DNA of 64,000 bases from assembly GCA_016916535.1 (NCBI GenBank), contig CP070276.1, positions 1,674,001 to 1,738,000 on the forward strand. Direction: 5' to 3'. Position 1 is the stretch's first letter. The number at the start of each line of letters is the position of its first letter. Below, piece after piece: positions 38,901-47,503 of this stretch. A model generated the notes under the pieces. The model was not told the origin of the DNA and searched no databases. It saw only the letters and a program-made list of their open reading frames with translations. The position numbers were made by a program, and so were the translations under genes. The stretch is from Dysgonomonadaceae bacterium zrk40 (GTDB lineage: Bacteria > Bacteroidota > Bacteroidia > Bacteroidales > Dysgonomonadaceae).

Positions 38901-41858
38901 TCAATACCACTCCGCACCACGATCGTACGGGGAACTGCGCTGTTCATACTTCAGATCCTGCAACAACGATGAGTTGGCACGAATGGAGAAGTTGTAAGAT
39001 TTATAGGGCCCAATGGGGATAAAACTGGCAGACATGCTCCAGCAATGCAGATTGCGGGTGAGGGTACAATTGACGCTGGTGAATTTCTTCGCATCAAAGT
39101 TGTAGTCTGTGTTAAAGGTGAAGTTCCAGTTTTTGGTGGGTTGCAGAGAGCCACTCAACCCGAAGTTATGGGTCAGTCGTCCTTTGTATTCCATTTTCTC
39201 TTTATCGAATTCACCATAGCCATAGCGCAATGAGTAGTTCATTGAGATGTTCCAGTTGACCCCATTTTTCAGGTAGCCATCGGCATCAAATTCGCCCATC
39301 GAACTATCACTCTCGTTCATCGAGAGGTCTCCACCGCGCGTTTCATATGGGTTCTCCCCCATGGTGCCATCGTCCGGGAGTCCTTCATCCGGATTGTCAG
39401 CATCTTCATCATCCTCATCATCTTCACTTTTATCACGACTGAACAGCTTCTTGAAGGTATCCTGGTTGAGGGAGTAGGAAAAACTGGTGCCGGTGTTCAT
39501 CAGCTTGCCTATTCCCCTGCCATTGAGTACCCTCAGCTTGTCCACCTGACGTGGGTTGCCGTTCTGGTCAAGCTCGTATATGTAGGGATCCCAGGTGGCA
39601 TTCAGGCTGAGGGTGTATGATTTTGAGAGTTTCAGACGGATGTTGGAGTTGATCATGCTCCACTTCATCGAGTCGGCCATCATGTTGTAGCTGAACCCTA
39701 TGCCCAGATCGTCGATCAGACTTATCTTACGGGTGCCGGTAGAGTCTTTGTCGTCACGTATCTTCATCTCCAGGTTGTTCTTGAAGTCGAAGCCAATGCT
39801 CCCGCTCTGTCCCTTTGGTGCAGTGCCGAACATCATGGAGGAATATGGGGAGTAGGTATAGGTTACATCTTCGCCATATTCGTTCTTGTAGGAGTAGGTC
39901 TCGTAGAAGTTGAACCTGGGATCACTGAAATCGGGACGATAGCTGAGACTGATGCTCGGGGAGAAGACGTGGCGGATAGCCTGCACTTTATCACCAAATA
40001 TTTTCCAGGGGGTGTACATCCCATAGAGTTTGGTCTGCGCACTGAGCGATGCATTGTAATCATAAACACGTTTGAACCCCATCACTGTATCCACCGGTAC
40101 ATTTCTCTTTGCGATGGGATCCCAGGCCTGCTTATGGGCACCGGTGTACCACCGCTCGGTATAGTTGATCGAGGGGGAGACCTGGATGAAGTCGAATAAC
40201 GAGAAGGTAGCACTCACCGGTATGTTGTGGCGCATGCCGTTGGTCCAGTCCCTCACCAGGTTTGCCTTGAGGAACCTATCCTCCTTGGTTGTGATGGAGT
40301 TTCGGAACTCACCGGAGTAACTCATCGAAATTTTCTCATACCAACGCTCTTCACCCACTGCATCTTTCCGCTTGAAGGGGTTGATGCGGCTCATGTTCAT
40401 TGAAACATTGGGCAGCGTGGCTGCGATGGTGGAGTCACGCGAAACCTGGTTGACGCTCATGGTGGCGGAGAGACTCCAGGGGGAATCGGGGAAACGCTGG
40501 GTGATGTTCACGCTCGAGCTCTTGGTGTTGTTGGATGCTTCGCGTGAATAGAGTCGGCTGAGGTCACGATGGTTGTTGCGGCTGGTGGAGAAGTTGACGC
40601 TGGCCGAGAGAGTGCGGTACATGTTGGCCTTGGGATCCTGTGAGTGGGTCCAGTTGATGCGCAGGTCCTTTGCCACCGAGTAAGCCTCCGGTACCACTTC
40701 TTTCAGCTCTTTCTCACCGGTCACGGTGTTGAGGTAGTAGACATTGACGTTGCCCGAGTACTTATACCGTTTGCGATAGTTGGAACGAGCTCCCACGCCC
40801 CATGATCCCTTGGTGTAGATCTCGCCGGTGAGTGAGAGATCGATGTAGTCGCTTAACGCGAAGTAGTAACCGCCGTTCTGGAGGTAGAACCCACGGGTCA
40901 TCTCATCACCGTAGCTGGGCATGATGATGCCTGAGGAGTAGGTCTTGGTGAAGGGGAAGAAGGCGAAAGGGAGTACAATTGGAAAGAGCGGCACATCAGC
41001 CACTACCAGCCAAGCAGGGCCTGTCACCACATCTTTGTCGGGACGCACCTTTGCCTTTGAGAGGTTGAGGTAGAAGTGGGGGTGGTCGTGGTTGTCGCAG
41101 GTGGTGTACTTTGCGTTGCGCATGAAGAAGGAGTTGTCAGCATTCATCTTGGCCTCATTGGCTACGATATTTCCTTCTCCCTGCTGGGTAACCACGTTGT
41201 GGATAAAAGCCTTTCGCGTTTCAAAGTTATAGCGAACCTTCTTCATCTCGTACTCGGTGCCTCCTTCCGCGAAGATGGGTAAACCATATTCTTTCCCCAA
41301 CGAATCCAGACCGTATGTAGAAGAGATAAGGCTGCTGTCCATGTCCATGGTGATGTATTCTCCCTTGATACCCATCTCGCCGTATTTGATGTCAGCTTCT
41401 CCAAAGAGATATCCCATGTTGTCTGCGGTGAAGATCATTGAATCTTTGGCAGTGTAGAAGACTGCCGCTTCCAGTGTTTGCTTTTCAGTGACCGAAATGG
41501 AGTCTTGCGCTTTGATTGAGAGAGAATCCTGAGGAGATACTGATAATGAGTCCTGAGATGTGGGCATCAGGGAATCCTGGCCCGCAGCAAGAAGCGTATC
41601 AGAGAGTGCAACGAGTGAATCGGCTCTCTGCGTGAGTCGTGTGGAGTCGGCCGTCAGGGTTCTGTTGGTAGCAATACTGTCGGGGAGAAGGGTAGTAAGG
41701 GTGTCACGATCAATAATCGCCGTATCGGACGGTAGAGCTTCCGATGCAGCGGGCTGACCTGTCTGATCTGCTGTGCTCGTCGCCTGACGGACGGAAGAGC
41801 AGTGGATGAAGAGTGTCAACAGGAGAAAAAGATATGTAACACGTAACAGTCGCCTCAT
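38901..41858 (-). CDS. lptD: LPS-assembly protein LptD (OstA-like outer membrane beta-barrel)
   Basis: The 985-residue protein inserts lipopolysaccharide into the outer leaflet. After the N-terminal signal (ending near Cys20, LFIHCS) comes a Ser/Thr/Asp-rich linker with four 8-residue repeats (94-125), then an LptA-like beta-jelly-roll (about 130-260: ADNMGYLFGEADIKYGEMGIKG is the OstA strand pattern). The barrel spans about residues 290-985, with the marker GIIMPSYGDEMTRGFYLQNGGYY. The signal resembles a lipobox with His before Cys, which is unusual. A -7 box lies at 41895-41902. The neighbour is the threonine operon, not an lptA or lptE gene. Confidence 0.9.
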   Translation of the reverse strand: MRRLLRVTYLFLLLTLFIHCSSVRQATSTADQTGQPAASEALPSDTAIIDRDTLTTLLPDSIATNRTLTADSTRLTQRADSLVALSDTLLAAGQDSLMPTSQDSLSVSPQDSLSIKAQDSISVTEKQTLEAAVFYTAKDSMIFTADNMGYLFGEADIKYGEMGIKGEYITMDMDSSLISSTYGLDSLGKEYGLPIFAEGGTEYEMKKVRYNFETRKAFIHNVVTQQGEGNIVANEAKMNADNSFFMRNAKYTTCDNHDHPHFYLNLSKAKVRPDKDVVTGPAWLVVADVPLFPIVLPFAFFPFTKTYSSGIIMPSYGDEMTRGFYLQNGGYYFALSDYIDLSLTGEIYTKGSWGVGARSNYRKRYKYSGNVNVYYLNTVTGEKELKEVVPEAYSVAKDLRINWTHSQDPKANMYRTLSASVNFSTSRNNHRDLSRLYSREASNNTKSSSVNITQRFPDSPWSLSATMSVNQVSRDSTIAATLPNVSMNMSRINPFKRKDAVGEERWYEKISMSYSGEFRNSITTKEDRFLKANLVRDWTNGMRHNIPVSATFSLFDFIQVSPSINYTERWYTGAHKQAWDPIAKRNVPVDTVMGFKRVYDYNASLSAQTKLYGMYTPWKIFGDKVQAIRHVFSPSISLSYRPDFSDPRFNFYETYSYKNEYGEDVTYTYSPYSSMMFGTAPKGQSGSIGFDFKNNLEMKIRDDKDSTGTRKISLIDDLGIGFSYNMMADSMKWSMINSNIRLKLSKSYTLSLNATWDPYIYELDQNGNPRQVDKLRVLNGRGIGKLMNTGTSFSYSLNQDTFKKLFSRDKSEDDEDDEDADNPDEGLPDDGTMGENPYETRGGDLSMNESDSSMGEFDADGYLKNGVNWNISMNYSLRYGYGEFDKEKMEYKGRLTHNFGLSGSLQPTKNWNFTFNTDYNFDAKKFTSVNCTLTRNLHCWSMSASFIPIGPYKSYNFSIRANSSLLQDLKYEQRSSPYDRGAEWY
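41484..41579 (-). repeat. four 8-residue repeats in the LptD linker (coding)
   Basis: Residues 94-125 of LptD read as four units of eight with QDS at positions 94, 102, 110 and 118 (QDSLMPTS, QDSLSVSP, QDSLSIKA, QDSISVTE). The DNA repeats are diverged, so this is an old duplication within a disordered tether. Confidence 0.8.
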
Positions 41859-41894
41859 GCGCTATAAGCAGATAACCTCCTATGGTTTTACCCG

Positions 41895-41902
41895 CAAAAC
41901 TA
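41895..41902 (-). promoter_or_regulatory. -7 box (TAGTTTTG) of lptD
   Basis: On the minus strand TAGTTTTG fits TAnnTTTG, 36 bases before the lptD ATG and just past the thrC stop. Confidence 0.5.
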
Positions 41903-41945
41903 CTCATTAAAGAGTGATTTTGCAGCAAAAATAATAAAAAGAAAC

Positions 41946-43250
41946 TTAAGAAAGTCGGAATAAGGCTTTTTTAAAGAGATTGAAATCGTTTGGTAGCTCT
42001 GTTGTCTCTTTTTTTTCCTGCATGAATGCAGCCAGTGCTTGCGGTATTTCTGTTTTGATTCCGGTGCAATCCTCCACGATCTCCTTGAACTTGGCAGGGT
42101 GAGCGGTAGCGAGAAAGATACCCGTTTCACCCGGTTGCAGTCCTTCCTTTAGGGCGAGGTACCCACAGGCACCGTGGGGGTCGAGCAGGTAACCGGTGCG
42201 TTGCTGCGCCTCTCTAATGGCATGGCAAATCTCTGCATCGTTGTAGCGGTATGCAGTGATATCGTTGGTGATGGCGTGATGGTCGTGCCCGTAAAGGTCC
42301 AGGATTCGGTCGAAGTTGCTGGGAGCACCAACATCCATGGCGTTGGCGATGGTCTGCACCGATGACCTGGGGGAGTAATCCCCCGTGAGCAGGTATTCAC
42401 GGAACACATCGTTGCGATTGTTGGCAGCGATGAATCGCTCCACCGGCAGTCCCATCCGTTTGGCGAAGAGGCCGGCGGTGAGGTTGCCCAGGTTGCCGCT
42501 GGGTACTGAGATTACAGCCTTTGCAGCAGGATTGTAGCGCATCAACTGTGCCCAGGCATGGAAATAGTAGAACGACTGTGGCAGAAACCGGGCTACGTTG
42601 ATCGAGTTGGCGGAGGTTAGCCGGAGCTGACTGTTCAATTCCTCATCCATGAAAGCGTTCTTTACGAGTGCCTGACAGTCGTCAAAGGTGCCATCTACCT
42701 CCAGTGCCGTGACGTTTTGTCCCAGGGTGGTGAACTGTGCCTCCTGGATATCGCTCACCTTACCGGAGGGGTAGAGCACGTACACACGAATCCCCTCTAC
42801 ACCGAGAAAGCCGTTGGCCACGGCACTGCCTGTATCGCCTGATGTGGCTACCAGCACCTTCACTTCGTCCTGTTGTTCCTTTTTTACGAAATGAGAGAGC
42901 ATGCGTGCCATAAAGCGCGCACCCACATCCTTGAAGGCAAAGGTAGGGCCGTGAAACAGTTCCAGCACCCAGATGTTCTCCTCCACTTGCCGTAGCGGAA
43001 TCCCGAAGCTGAGGGTATCGGCCACAATGGCATCCAGCTCATTTTGAGGGATATCATCGCCGAAGAACGACCTTGCGACGGTTTGGGCGATAGTGGTCAG
43101 GCTCAGCTCGGTGATTTCCTTGTAAAATGATGAAGGCAGCTGTCCGATGGTTTCGGGCATGTACAACCCCCTGTCGGGAGCCAGTCCTTTCACGACGGCT
43201 TCCTTCAGGGAGACGGCGGGCGATTGTTTTTGGGTGCTGTAGTAGCGCAT
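41946..43250 (-). CDS. thrC: threonine synthase
   Basis: ThrC converts O-phosphohomoserine to threonine with PLP. The 434-residue protein has the PLP lysine in FHGPTFAFKDVGARFMARML near residue 110, ATSGDTGSAVANGFLG, and the phosphate-binding SVPSGNLGNLTAG. The N-terminus RYYSTQKQSPAVSLKEAV is typical of the group. It is the last gene of thrA-apgM-thrC and begins 10 bases after the mutase-like gene. Confidence 0.96.
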   Translation of the reverse strand: MRYYSTQKQSPAVSLKEAVVKGLAPDRGLYMPETIGQLPSSFYKEITELSLTTIAQTVARSFFGDDIPQNELDAIVADTLSFGIPLRQVEENIWVLELFHGPTFAFKDVGARFMARMLSHFVKKEQQDEVKVLVATSGDTGSAVANGFLGVEGIRVYVLYPSGKVSDIQEAQFTTLGQNVTALEVDGTFDDCQALVKNAFMDEELNSQLRLTSANSINVARFLPQSFYYFHAWAQLMRYNPAAKAVISVPSGNLGNLTAGLFAKRMGLPVERFIAANNRNDVFREYLLTGDYSPRSSVQTIANAMDVGAPSNFDRILDLYGHDHHAITNDITAYRYNDAEICHAIREAQQRTGYLLDPHGACGYLALKEGLQPGETGIFLATAHPAKFKEIVEDCTGIKTEIPQALAAFMQEKKETTELPNDFNLFKKALFRLS

Positions 43251-43260
43251 GTTATTTTAG

Positions 43261-44475
43261 CTATAGGTTGAAAACTGCTTTGATGAACTGGTTGCCATGT
43301 AGCTGTCCGTAGCTTCCTTCTCTTGCAGCGAATTCATCGTAGTGCTGCACGTTGTCGGGTTGAATTTCTCTGTGCCAGATCAGGAAGGGAATTGCATCAC
43401 GGGTGTGGGTGCGTTTGGCACAGGGGGTGGGGTGGTCCGGCAGGATCGCGATGGTGACCGGCTCGTCCCAGTTCAGCGTCTCCTCGTATATCGTCTTGAT
43501 GATGCGGGCATCGAGATACTCTATCGTCTTCACCTTCAGATCCACATCACCTTCGTGGCCCGCTTCGTCGCTCGCCTCCACATGGAGGTAGACGAAGTCT
43601 TTCTCCTTTAAGGCTTTCAGTGCGGCTTCGGCCTTTCCCTCATAGTTGGTGTCGTACAATCCGGTGGCTCCCTCCACCATAATCACATCCAGCCCCGCAT
43701 AGACTCCTATCCCACGAATCAGGTCTACTGCTGAGATCACAGCCCCACTACGAATGGGGTAGATCTCGCTCAGCGGTTTCATTTGTGGGCGATAGCCGGG
43801 CGACCAGGGCCAGATGCTGCTGGCCGGATGCATACCCTCCTTGATTCTTTTCCTGTTCACCGGATGATCGCGCAACAGCTCCTGAGAGGCCATGATAAGC
43901 CTGTTCAGTGCGTCAGCGGTAGCTTCGGCAGCCGGGTGGGAAGCCCTGATCAGGTAGGGACGAAAGGGAAGTTCAGGAATGTCGTGCGGCGGGGTACACT
44001 CAATCCGTTTGTCACCCCCCTGCATTTTCAGCAGGTGGCGGTAGGAGACACCGGGGTAGAAGCGAAAAGTCTCATCTCCCAGTTTCTCGTTCAGGAAATG
44101 AATCAGTTCTTCTGCCTCTTCGCTGGAGATGTGCCCGGCAGAGTGATTGATCAGCTGATCACCCTCGATGCAAACCAGGTTGCAACGCATGGCCATCTCC
44201 CCGGGATGTATCTCCACCCCCATGCTGGCAGCTTCCAGCACCCCTCTTCCCTCGAACACGGCAGGAAGGTCATAACCCAGCACCGAGAGATTGGCAATCT
44301 CACTGCCGGGGGCAAAGCCGTCGGGCACCGTGTGCAGTAGACCGTTTCTGCCCTTGCGGGCCAGCAGGTCCATGTAGGGTGTATTGGCTGCCTGTATTGT
44401 TGTTTTGTCTCCCAAGGCAGGGATAGGTTCGTCGGCCATTCCGTCGCCCAGGATGATGATTGTTTTGTGTGACAT
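43261..44475 (-). CDS. ApgM-type phosphoglycerate mutase-like protein in the thr operon (possible homoserine kinase analogue)
   Basis: The 404-residue protein belongs to the cofactor-independent phosphoglycerate mutase (archaeal ApgM) branch of the alkaline-phosphatase superfamily. ILGDGMADEPI at the N-terminus supplies metal ligands, PGSEIANLSVLGYD carries the phosphorylated serine, and HVEASDEAGHEGDVDLK and ILPDHPTPC complete the two-metal site. ATG 44475 starts one base after the thrA stop. No thrB is visible, and comparative genomics has proposed such proteins as homoserine kinase analogues. I regard that role as likelier than glycolysis, given its place between thrA and thrC, but it is inference. 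Confidence 0.85.
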   Translation of the reverse strand: MSHKTIIILGDGMADEPIPALGDKTTIQAANTPYMDLLARKGRNGLLHTVPDGFAPGSEIANLSVLGYDLPAVFEGRGVLEAASMGVEIHPGEMAMRCNLVCIEGDQLINHSAGHISSEEAEELIHFLNEKLGDETFRFYPGVSYRHLLKMQGGDKRIECTPPHDIPELPFRPYLIRASHPAAEATADALNRLIMASQELLRDHPVNRKRIKEGMHPASSIWPWSPGYRPQMKPLSEIYPIRSGAVISAVDLIRGIGVYAGLDVIMVEGATGLYDTNYEGKAEAALKALKEKDFVYLHVEASDEAGHEGDVDLKVKTIEYLDARIIKTIYEETLNWDEPVTIAILPDHPTPCAKRTHTRDAIPFLIWHREIQPDNVQHYDEFAAREGSYGQLHGNQFIKAVFNL

Positions 44476-44476
44476 C

Positions 44477-46921
44477 TTAGCGGATGTTAGCAATGGAAAT
44501 GATATCGGCAAAGACACCGGCAGCGGTGACGCTTGCACCGGCACCGTATCCCTTAATCACCATGGGGTACTCGTTGTACCGCTCGGTGGTGATCATGATG
44601 ATGTTGTTGCTTCCCTCCAGGTCGTAGAAGGGATGACCTTTTTCTACCTCACGCAACCCGACCTCGCACCTTCCTTTGTCGTAGGAAGCTACAAAACGGA
44701 GTTTCTTCTCTTCCCTGGCAAGCTCCCTGCGACGTTCTTCGAAAGCGGTATCCAATTGGGGGATAGTCTGCCAGAACTCCTCCAGGCTTCCTTCAAAATA
44801 TTGTTGCGGTACGAACAACTTTTTCACCACATCCGACTGTTCGATGTGGGCACCCGCCTCACGTGAGAGGATCACCAACTTGCGCGTCACATCCAGTCCG
44901 CTCAGGTCAATGCGCGGATCGGGCTCGGCGAATTGCGCCTCAACCGCCATGCTGATGGCTTTGCTGAAAGGAACCTCCTCGCTGAGTGTGTTGAAGATGA
45001 AGTTGAGGGTACCGGAGAGCACCGCCTCCAGCTTCACGATTCTGTCGCCCGAGTTGGTGAGTGAGTTCATCGTGTTGATGATTGGCAACCCGGCTCCCAC
45101 GTTGGTTTCAAATAGGAATTTGACACCGCTCTTGCGGGCTGTCTCCTTCAGGTGGTGATAGTTGTCGTAGGCCGATGAGGCAGCGATCTTGTTGGCGGTG
45201 ACTACCGATACGTTCTTCGCCATCAGCTCATCGTAGATTTCTGCGATAAGCGGACTGGCGGTACAGTCCACGAAGACCGAGTTGAAGATGTTCATCTTCA
45301 GGATCTCATTGCGGATCAACTCCGGAGAGCTCTTGACGCCGTGTTCCATCAGGTTGTCGAAGTAACCCTCGAGTGGGATACCATCGCGGGTGAAGAGTGC
45401 TTTGCGACCGTTGGCGATGCCAACAATGTTAATGCGCAACTTGTTCTGTTCTTTCAGCGTTAGCTGTTGCTGTCTGATTTGCTCCAGCAGGCGGCTGCCC
45501 ACGGTGCCGGTTCCAACGACGAAGAGGTTCAGCTCCTGATAGGGGGAGAGGAAGAAGGAGTCGTGTATGACGTTGAGCGACTTTTTAAGATCCGTCCTGG
45601 ATATGACGCAGGAGATATTGGTTTCACCGGCACCCTGTGCCAGGGCCACGACACTGATACCGTTCCTGCCGAGAGCCCCGAAGAACTTGCCGGAGATACC
45701 CGGTACATGCTTCATGTTCTGACCCACAATGGCGATGGTAGCCAGCTCGTACTCGATGATGATCTCATTGATACTGCCCATGGCGATCTCATGTTCAAAC
45801 TCGCTGTTGAGCACCTTCTGAGCGGTAGTGGCATCCTGTGTACGGACACCAATGGAGGTGCTGTTTTCTGAGGAGGCCTGCGAAACGATGAAGACGCTGA
45901 TGCCATTGTCGGCCAGGGCAGAGAAGATCCGTTTGTTGACACCAATCACGCCCACCATGCCGAGGCCCTGGATGGTGATTAGTGCTGTGTCATTGATGGA
46001 TGAGATTCCCTTGATGATTTGCCCGTTGGGGTTGGGTGCGATGTTGCGGATCAACGTACCCTCGCACTCCGGACGGAAGGTGTTCTTCACCCGGATGGGG
46101 ATGTTCTTGTGGTAAACCGGGAAGATGGTGGGTGGATAGATCACCTTCGCTCCGAAGTTGGAGAGCTCAATCGCTTCGATGAAGGAGAGCTCCTCAATCA
46201 CGTATGCCGAGTTGATGATCCTGGGATCGGCTGTCATAAAGCCATCCACGTCGGTCCATATCTCCAGTACGGAGGCTTCCATCGCAGCGGCGATGATGGC
46301 TGCGGTGTAATCCGACCCGCCGCGCCCCAGGTTGGTGATGTCGCCGTTCTCGCTGCTGGAGGCGATGAAACCGGGGACGACGGCCACCTTCGGGGGGGGC
46401 ATCTCAGAGAAGGTTTTGCGGATCAGCTGATTGCAGCGTGCCAGGTCGGGTAGGTGGTTGTGGAACTGGCGGCTGGTCTTGATGAAGTGCATAGGGTCGT
46501 AGAGCTCTGCTTCATTTATCACGTGACTGATGATCAGCGACGAGAGCCGCTCTCCATAGCTGACGATCTTGTCGGAAGTTTTTTGTGAAAGATCGCCAAT
46601 CAGATAAACCCCACGCAGGATGTTGCGCAGATCATCTAATAGCTGTTGTATTTTCTGTGTCACCTCTTCCCTGAGTTCTGCAGAGAGAATCATCTTTTCA
46701 ATGATCTCCTCATGCCGCGTGATGATCTCCTCGAGGATGCTTTTGTATCCGGGGTTACTGTTCAGTGCAAAGTCGGCAGCCTGCAGCAGCCGGTCGGTTA
46801 CTCCACCCAGGGCGGAGACCACCACGACCACCGGCTCATTCTCCTTTTCAATGATCTGCTTGACCATCTTCAAGCTATCGGGGCTCCCCACGGAGCTCCC
46901 GCCAAATTTCATCACCTTCAT
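44477..46921 (-). CDS. thrA: bifunctional aspartokinase/homoserine dehydrogenase
   Basis: The 814-residue fusion catalyses the first and third steps from aspartate to threonine. The kinase (about residues 1-290) begins MKVMKFGGSSVGSPDS and has TNLGRGGSDYTAAIIAAAM. Two ACT domains follow (about 310-455), with GLGMVGVIGVNKRIF and SASSENSTSIGV-like effector loops. The dehydrogenase (about 465-814) begins LFVVGTGTVGSRLLEQI. ACT domains imply feedback by threonine. The gene is preceded by a 260-base leader with a Thr-rich peptide, so expression probably also responds to threonyl-tRNA. Confidence 0.96.
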   Translation of the reverse strand: MKVMKFGGSSVGSPDSLKMVKQIIEKENEPVVVVVSALGGVTDRLLQAADFALNSNPGYKSILEEIITRHEEIIEKMILSAELREEVTQKIQQLLDDLRNILRGVYLIGDLSQKTSDKIVSYGERLSSLIISHVINEAELYDPMHFIKTSRQFHNHLPDLARCNQLIRKTFSEMPPPKVAVVPGFIASSSENGDITNLGRGGSDYTAAIIAAAMEASVLEIWTDVDGFMTADPRIINSAYVIEELSFIEAIELSNFGAKVIYPPTIFPVYHKNIPIRVKNTFRPECEGTLIRNIAPNPNGQIIKGISSINDTALITIQGLGMVGVIGVNKRIFSALADNGISVFIVSQASSENSTSIGVRTQDATTAQKVLNSEFEHEIAMGSINEIIIEYELATIAIVGQNMKHVPGISGKFFGALGRNGISVVALAQGAGETNISCVISRTDLKKSLNVIHDSFFLSPYQELNLFVVGTGTVGSRLLEQIRQQQLTLKEQNKLRINIVGIANGRKALFTRDGIPLEGYFDNLMEHGVKSSPELIRNEILKMNIFNSVFVDCTASPLIAEIYDELMAKNVSVVTANKIAASSAYDNYHHLKETARKSGVKFLFETNVGAGLPIINTMNSLTNSGDRIVKLEAVLSGTLNFIFNTLSEEVPFSKAISMAVEAQFAEPDPRIDLSGLDVTRKLVILSREAGAHIEQSDVVKKLFVPQQYFEGSLEEFWQTIPQLDTAFEERRRELAREEKKLRFVASYDKGRCEVGLREVEKGHPFYDLEGSNNIIMITTERYNEYPMVIKGYGAGASVTAAGVFADIISIANIR

Positions 46922-47182
46922 ACCATTAATTTTTATGATCTCTGAAGTCCACAGCGCTACATCGATTCATGATGCTACTCTCTGTCAGATCAGATTGTTC
47001 CGCACGGGCGGAGTTGTGAAATATAAGATGTTGGATTGTTGTGCGATAACTGAAATTATCGCTTGTGCAGCTGAGGCCGCTTACGGATGTGAAAATTTAC
47101 CTAACCCCCCAAGGGGTCATGGTCAATGTAGTGGAGGTGCGGGTATATGTGTAATACAAATTCTGCATTGGTTGCCTTGAAT
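46922..47182 (-). promoter_or_regulatory. putative threonine attenuator leader of thrA-apgM-thrC
   Basis: Between the -7 box and thrA the transcript has a 260-base leader with the Thr-rich peptide (47097-47168) and several hairpins. These are TGACCCC/GGGGTTA (47102-47119) over the peptide's last Thr codons, GCGATAA/TTATCGC (47043-47062), and TCCGC/GCGGA (46999-47012). TGATCT also pairs at a distance with AGATCA just before the thrA start. No hairpin has a proper T-run, so either termination is atypical or the switch controls translation of thrA. Confidence 0.6.
47097..47168 (-). CDS. thrL: threonine-rich leader peptide (ThrL-like)
   Basis: The 23-codon frame from ATG 47168 to TAA 47097 encodes a peptide whose residues 6-19 read YTYTRTSTTLTMTP. 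Seven of 23 residues are threonine, and they fall within a stretch of 12, using ACA, ACC and ACT codons. It starts about 15 bases after the expected transcription start and ends 175 bases before thrA. This is the arrangement of the E. coli thr operon leader, although Ile codons are missing. I infer that a ribosome stalling for lack of threonyl-tRNA alters the following hairpins. There is no known sequence family to compare with; the support is composition and position. Confidence 0.7.
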   Translation of the reverse strand: MQNLYYTYTRTSTTLTMTPWGVR

Positions 47183-47188
47183 TTGTTG

Positions 47189-47196
47189 CAAAGATA
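47189..47196 (-). promoter_or_regulatory. -7 box (TATCTTTG) of the threonine operon
   Basis: On the minus strand TATCTTTG is a full match to the Bacteroidetes -7 consensus. It lies 20 bases before the leader-peptide ATG. A weak -33 (TTGT) is about 22 bases further upstream. Confidence 0.65.
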
Positions 47197-47503
47197 AGTG
47201 AATAATTGATTCAAATTACAATTTCGCAGGAAAAACCTGTTTTTAACATTAAAATATCGATTTGGTCTTGAATTTTTAAATGGAATCACCTTCTTCGAGT
47301 GATCAAATCCGGCAATTCCAACCACTCATCACTTGACGAAAGTGAATCTTTCCTCGCAGGCGCATACACCCTTTATTTATCTCTTAGACATGATACTGCC
47401 TGATTTGATATAAGAGTGGATGAAGATCTCACATGTGAATATGTATATAACCTGACAGCTTGCATAACGATGCTTTATAATTGTGAAAGCTCCACAAATA
47501 AGT
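47197..47503. other. intergenic region between the thr promoter and the GH123-type gene
   Basis: About 300 AT-rich bases hold no credible reading frame. A short CAGG/CCTG hairpin followed by five T residues (near 47227-47245, plus strand) and a 5-bp TTGTG/CACAA hairpin near 47483-47499 are the only structures seen. The second may help end the GH123-type transcript. Confidence 0.4.
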
